From Amia ocellicauda (taxonomy: Eukaryota; Chordata; Actinopteri; Amiiformes; Amiidae), in the NCBI RefSeq assembly GCF_036373705.1, contig NC_089857.1, positions 41,674,784-41,738,783 of the forward strand: DNA of 64,000 nt, given 5' to 3'. Shown here in pieces: positions 59,816-64,000 of this stretch; position 1 is the first letter of the stretch; each line of letters starts with the position of its first letter. Position numbers and translations under genes: made by a program. Below the pieces are notes generated by a model. The model saw nothing but the letters and a program-made list of their open reading frames with translations, searched no databases and was not told where the DNA came from.

Positions 59816-61831
59816 GGCAGCTATGACCATCTCTCCCATTCCTGTCCTGCTCTCTCCTGCCTCTCGGCGGTCACCTGCTCACCACCGGCTCCCTAATCCC
59901 TCCAACTCCATCTCTGCCTCTCCTCTCCTACTCCCTCCCCTCTATTCCCCTCTCAGGAGGTCTGTGGAACTGCCACTCAGCTTCCAACAAGGCCGACTTC
60001 ATCTCGCCTTCGCCTCCCACCACTCTCTGGATTTTCTCACTCTCACCGAGACATGGATCTCCCCTGACAACTCAACCACCCCTGCTGCCCTGTCCTCTCT
60101 GTTTGTCCTGTCCCACTCCCCTTGTCCTACTTGGCGGGGAGAAGGGACAGGGCCGCTGCTCTGCCCTTCTCTCCTCTTTTCTGTCCCCCCTTTCTCTCCT
60201 CTATCTCGACACACAGCTTTGAATTCCATGCAGTAGAACTCACCTCTTGCTTCTGGTTCTCTACCGCCCTCCCGATCCTTTCTGGATGAACTGGACTTCC
60301 TTCTCTCCTCCTCCCCTTACATCCTCCTGGGAGACTTCAACATCCACCTCTCCAACCCCTCCCACTCTGCTGGATTTCTTCCCCTCCTCCACTCTTTCAA
60401 CTTTTCCCTCTCCCCATCTCCCCTCACTCACAGGGCAGGCCGCCAATTGGATCTCATCTCCTCAAGAGGCTGCTCCCCTTCGACACTCTACGTGACACCC
60501 CTGGACATCTCAGACCACACTTCATGCCTTTCTCGCCCCTCTTACTCCCACCTTCCACCATAATCTCCGCTCTGTCTCCTCTTCCACTGCTCTCACTCTC
60601 TTAAATCCCATTGACTGTTTTTCCCATCTGTCTGTAACTCCTATCTGTCTACTGTCCACATTCTCCTCCTCCCTCACCTCCGCTAAGAAGTCTTACTTCC
60701 AATCACTTTTCCAATCCTCTGTCAATAACCCCCGCAAACTCTACTCCACTCCTCTCTGGCCGCTTCCCCTCTGTTTTCAAACAAACTGCAGTGATCCCAC
60801 TCCTCAAAAAAACCTACCCCTGACCCCACCTCTCCTCAGAACTACCGCCCTGTCTCCCTACTCCCCTTCCTCTCAAAGACCCTTGAGTGAGCTGTTCACC
60901 ACCAGCTCTCATCATTTCTTTCACATCACTCACTCCTTGATCCTCTGCAGTCTGGTGTCCGCACAGCTCACTCCACTGAGACTGCTCTCCTGGCAGTCAC
61001 TGACTCCCTTGGCTGTATTCGGGCGGCCTCCTCAGTCTTCATCCTCCTTGATCTCTCCGCAGCATTTGACACCGTCGATCACTCCATCCTCCTCTCCTGC
61101 CCGTCTGACCTTGGAATCTCTGGGACTGCTCTCCTCCATCCTCAACGACTGGACCTACCAGGTGACATGGCGAGGTTCCTCAATCTCTTCTTACAGGCGA
61201 ACCCCAAGGCTCCGTCCTGGGCCCCCTCCTGTTCTCTCTCTACACTCGCTCCCTTGGCCCCTCATTGCATCCCATGGTTTCTCTACCATTTCTATGGAGA
61301 TGACACCCAGATTTTCCTGGTTTCCTCATCCACTCTCTTCTTCCGATAAGAACCTAGGAGTCACCCTCGATCCTGCGGTCTCCTACTCCCAGCACATCAC
61401 CACGCTGACATGCACCTGTAGATTCTTCCTGAGCAACATACGCCTAATCCGTCCCTTCCTCACCAACTACTCGACTCAGCTGCTCGTCCAGTCCCTGGTC
61501 ATCTCCTGTCTGGACTACTGCAACTCCCTCCTGGCCGGCCTGCTTGCTACGACCTGCCCACTCCAGCTCATCCAGAACTCTGCAGCTTGCCTGGTGTTTC
61601 TCTGCCCCGATTCGCACACGCTACTCCACTGCTCCGCTCCCTCCACTGGCTCCCAATCCTGGCATGCATTCATTTCAAGACACTGACCCTCACCTACTAC
61701 TGTCTGGACCAGACTGCACCTCTACCTTCAGACCCTCATCTCTCCGTACATCCCCTCCAGACCTCTCTCTGGTACTCCTGCGCCAGAATACTAACCCTGC
61801 CTCTGTAACGGGACTCATTCGGTATAATGAG
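59816..61831 (+). pseudogene. L2 ORF2 (endonuclease-reverse transcriptase), degenerate
   Basis: Several frames have to be combined: 59799-60236 covers endonuclease motifs such as SLDFLTLTETWISPD; later frames carry GDFNIHLS-type and AAFDTVDHS motifs. Stops and shifts throughout mean no functional product. The left copy has the same breaks in most places. Confidence 0.85.
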
Positions 61832-62047
61832 CTTGTTACAAGTGCCGTAACCCCTCAGTAAAATCAGTGTAGCGTTAATCCTCCCACGTTGGGTGACCAG
61901 GTCTTTTGGAGAAGTGGGCTTAACGCTCTAATATGCTGGAGCTGCTTCGGTGCGGTGCAGTGCGGAGCTCGGAGGGACGCCTGTGGTGTGTGGTTTGGAT
62001 CCCGTGCGGGGAGCTCCAACTGCACCGGCTATACACTGTCCCCTTAG
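61832..62047. other. Insert of unknown origin within the right L2 copy
   Basis: About 215 bases between L2 segments. GC-richer than its surroundings, with AGTGGGCTTAACGCTCT and GTTTGGATCCCGTGC, loosely like the D-arm and T-arm of a tRNA-derived SINE. No target duplication was found, so it could instead be a variable part of the L2 itself. Confidence 0.4.
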
Positions 62048-62248
62048 TGCTGGAACAACCTTCCCACTGAGGTCAGGACAGCAGAGTCCCTGACCTCCTT
62101 CGGGCGATTACTCAAGACACACCTGTTCAGACTGTACCTGTAAATTAGTAGTTTATTCCCGTGTGGCTCAGCTCTCCTGTAATTCTCACTTTATATAACT
62201 GTTGGGGTAAAATTGCCCCCTATGTATTGTATATACCCACTGTATAAC

Positions 62249-62844
62249 TGTTAGAAAATATAAGAAACTTTCCAGTAAGTTACTAGTTAAAACTTGTTCT
62301 TATTAGGATTTCTCTGCTCTTATTATGATGTCTCTGCTCAGACTTATCTGTGTGGCAGATAGAAACAATTTCTGCTGCCGTGGCTAACGAACCGAAATGA
62401 TCTATTAACACGTTTTTATTAGTACAGTGTGTCCTTGGTACCAGCGCTTCCATGTCTGAACTAATTACAAAGAAAACTTTATGAAATTTTGTTTACTGTG
62501 TCTTTGATATCAACGCCTCCCTGCTTAAACTAATTATAAGGAATACCTTATTAATTATCACTTCCCGCGTCTCGGAACTGCCCCGGACATATGCCAAGAA
62601 GATATCATCCAGTTTCGGGACTGCCCCGAAACATCTTTGAAATACTGCTTGTAAATGTATAAAAGGCTGTGTGAAACTTTCAATAAATGAAGATAAACTA
62701 ACAGACTTCGGTGTCTGTGAATTTGTTCTTCCCGAGCACTCATCTTCTGTTGAAAAGTCTCATCTGTTACTGGAAGCGCTCACTGGGGTGCCTGATTCAC
62801 TGGGATCCGAAGGGTTGCTTCAACTGAAGCGTTGTACCTTAACA
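62249..62844 (+). mobile_element. Solo LTR (596 bp) with 5-bp target duplication
   Basis: Begins TGTTAGAAAATATAAG and ends GTTGTACCTTAACA, giving the terminal TGTTA...TAACA inverted repeat. The direct repeat ATAAC flanks it (62244-62248 and 62845-62849). Promoter-like TATAAAAGG at 62658-62666 and AATAAA at 62682-62687 are placed as in U3/R of an LTR. No internal genes remain, so it is a recombination product of an LTR retroelement (Gypsy-like or endogenous-retrovirus-like; not decidable from the LTR alone). Confidence 0.85.
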
Positions 62845-63145
62845 ATAACGTTTCCTCACACTGCTTATTTTTACAGTGCCAGTACCCATGTTTATTGTGA
62901 TGTCCCTCTACCCCTTCTCCTTAGCTCTGAACTATGACTGCACATCTTGTCTGCACTTGTTAGCAATTACAATCTAGGATGTAGGACGTGTATTTTGTAT
63001 TCGCTGTATATTTTACATATGCACTGTCATTTTGAACTTGTATTTTTTGAGTGGTCATTTTATACTGTATTATTGCACTTCTGTAATGCTCTTAAATTGT
63101 GTAAATTCCCCTGGATAAGGGTGTCTAATAATAAATAATAATAAC

Positions 63146-63469
63146 ATGTTCTCTATATTTAACAGAACAATTTATAACTGAGAGGTGGTCACCTTCAGGC
63201 TAACGCTATACAAATCATTTCGAGCTTCTTTTGTTTTTTTGATATTTGTAAACAGCATGGTTATATGTTTAAATAAGAGGCTATATGCAGTAAAACATCA
63301 ATATAGGTGTATCACCTGTAGGAAGCTTTGGGACAGATTTCAATGGCAGAGCACTAATCCCACCTGCCTAGAACAGTCCCATGCTACAGAACTGATCTCT
63401 ATTATTTAAAGGCCTTGTGAGAATGTTAAGATAGCACTTTACAATATTTTATCATACTTCTTGTGTTAT
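63146..63469. other. Spacer between L2 pieces
   Basis: Nothing recognised; the ORF at 63185-63409 has no known domain. Confidence 0.5.
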
Positions 63470-63762
63470 TAGTACTCGTATTGTTTTGATTTCCCCTTTA
63501 CTCCCTTTCCCGTGGCCCTTGACTGTGACCTAACATCTTGTCCGCACTTGGCTTTTACAGTCCGGGATGTCCCAGACAACCCATTTATTGTATTCACTTG
63601 TGTAAATTGAAATTTGTAAAATGTATTATGCTTTGAATCACATTGTTTTATTTCAATCTGAATTTGTAATGTTTGATGCCTTGTACTGAACTGATTTCTT
63701 GCACTTTGTATTGCGCTTATATTTTGTAAGTCACCCTGGATAAGGGCGTTTGCCAAGAAATA
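63470..63762 (+). mobile_element. Second L2 3' UTR fragment
   Basis: Parallels 62880-63140 (ACATCTTGTCCGCACTTG; GCACTTTGTATTGC) and has the tail TTTTGTAAGTCACCCTGG, GATAAGGGCGTTTGCCAAG. It is cut at its end by Tc1 copy D. Confidence 0.8.
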
Positions 63763-64000
63763 CAGTGAGGGAAAAAAGTATTTGATCCCCTGCTGATTTT
63801 GTACGTTTGCCCACTGACAAAGAAATGATCAGTCTATAATTTTAGTTATAAAAAGTTATAAATTGATTTGCATGTTAATGAGGGAAATAAGTATTTGATC
63901 CCCTATCAATCAGCAAAATTTCTGGCTCCCAGGTGTCTTTTATACAGGTAACGAGCTGAGATTAGGAGCACTCTCTTAAAGGGACTCTCCTAATCTCAGC
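63763..64000 (+). mobile_element. Tc1/mariner DNA transposon, copy D (runs off the window)
   Basis: Starts CAGTGAGGGAAAAAAG after a TA (63761-63762). About 90 bases of the left terminal repeat are deleted near 63845. It continues into the left arm of the internal hairpin, which begins near 63931. Same orientation as copy A; the transposase would start beyond base 64000. Confidence 0.92.

Larger units (their letters stand above)
59816..63145 (+). mobile_element. L2-type LINE, right copy (plus strand), interrupted
   Basis: Same element as the left copy. Endonuclease about 59820-60500. The reverse transcriptase has LLDLSAAFDTVDHS near 61046-61087, and the catalytic box reads FYGDD (61288-61302) where L2 elements usually have YADD. 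The frame is broken many times. After 61831 an unrelated stretch of about 215 bases follows. Then the ORF C-terminus (CWNNLPTEVRTAESLTSFGR, RLLKTHLFRLYL) appears at 62048-62142, a solo LTR sits at 62249-62844, and the 3' tail (CCTGGATAAGGGTGTCTAAT and ATAATAATAA) ends at about 63145. Confidence 0.87.

Overview
The window is vertebrate nuclear DNA, most likely from a ray-finned fish. It has long introns with GT-AG borders and AT-rich non-coding DNA. It also carries several copies of a fish-type Tc1/mariner transposon (about 1.5 kb, DD34E transposase, TA target sites), L2 and CR1 LINE pieces, a hAT-type MITE and a solo LTR. No species can be named from what is visible. Exon models were built by hand from GT/AG borders, reading phase and remembered family resemblance; no alignment was run.

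Layout. From 4486 to 32863, minus strand: the first 13 coding exons of OXCT1 (mitochondrial succinyl-CoA:3-ketoacid CoA transferase). All phases join (1275 nt, 425 codons); the last exons lie before base 1. From 32.9 to 37.6 kb: the head-to-head spacer between OXCT1 and RIMOC1, holding a dead Tc1 copy. From 37613 to 41205, plus strand: RIMOC1 (C5orf51) in six exons. From 43579 to 46710, plus strand: FBXO4 in seven exons. The order OXCT1(-) RIMOC1(+) FBXO4(+) is that of human 5p13.1. From 47 to 54.4 kb: a repeat-rich spacer with a CR1 3' end, a hAT MITE with a perfect 8-bp target duplication, a palindrome, a Tc1 copy and fragments resembling the next gene. From 54671 to 57431, plus strand: a clean four-exon gene (380 aa) that I do not recognise, with an acidic 9-residue repeat. 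From 57.67 to 63.14 kb: two L2 LINEs head to head forming a roughly 2-kb-arm palindrome; the right copy is interrupted by a solo LTR with a 5-bp target duplication. The window ends inside a fourth Tc1 copy that sits in another L2 tail.

Functionally, OXCT1 serves ketone-body use in mitochondria, RIMOC1 serves RAB7A/MON1-CCZ1 mitophagy, and FBXO4 is an SCF ubiquitin-ligase substrate receptor. They are neighbours by old synteny, not a pathway. The observations most worth a second look are the unrecognised gene with its higher-order minisatellite, the 22-bp tandem repeat lying across the OXCT1 exon 6 splice donor, the L2 palindrome, and the promoter motifs: a CLEAR-type E-box at RIMOC1 and ZNF143-like sites at FBXO4 and the unknown gene.
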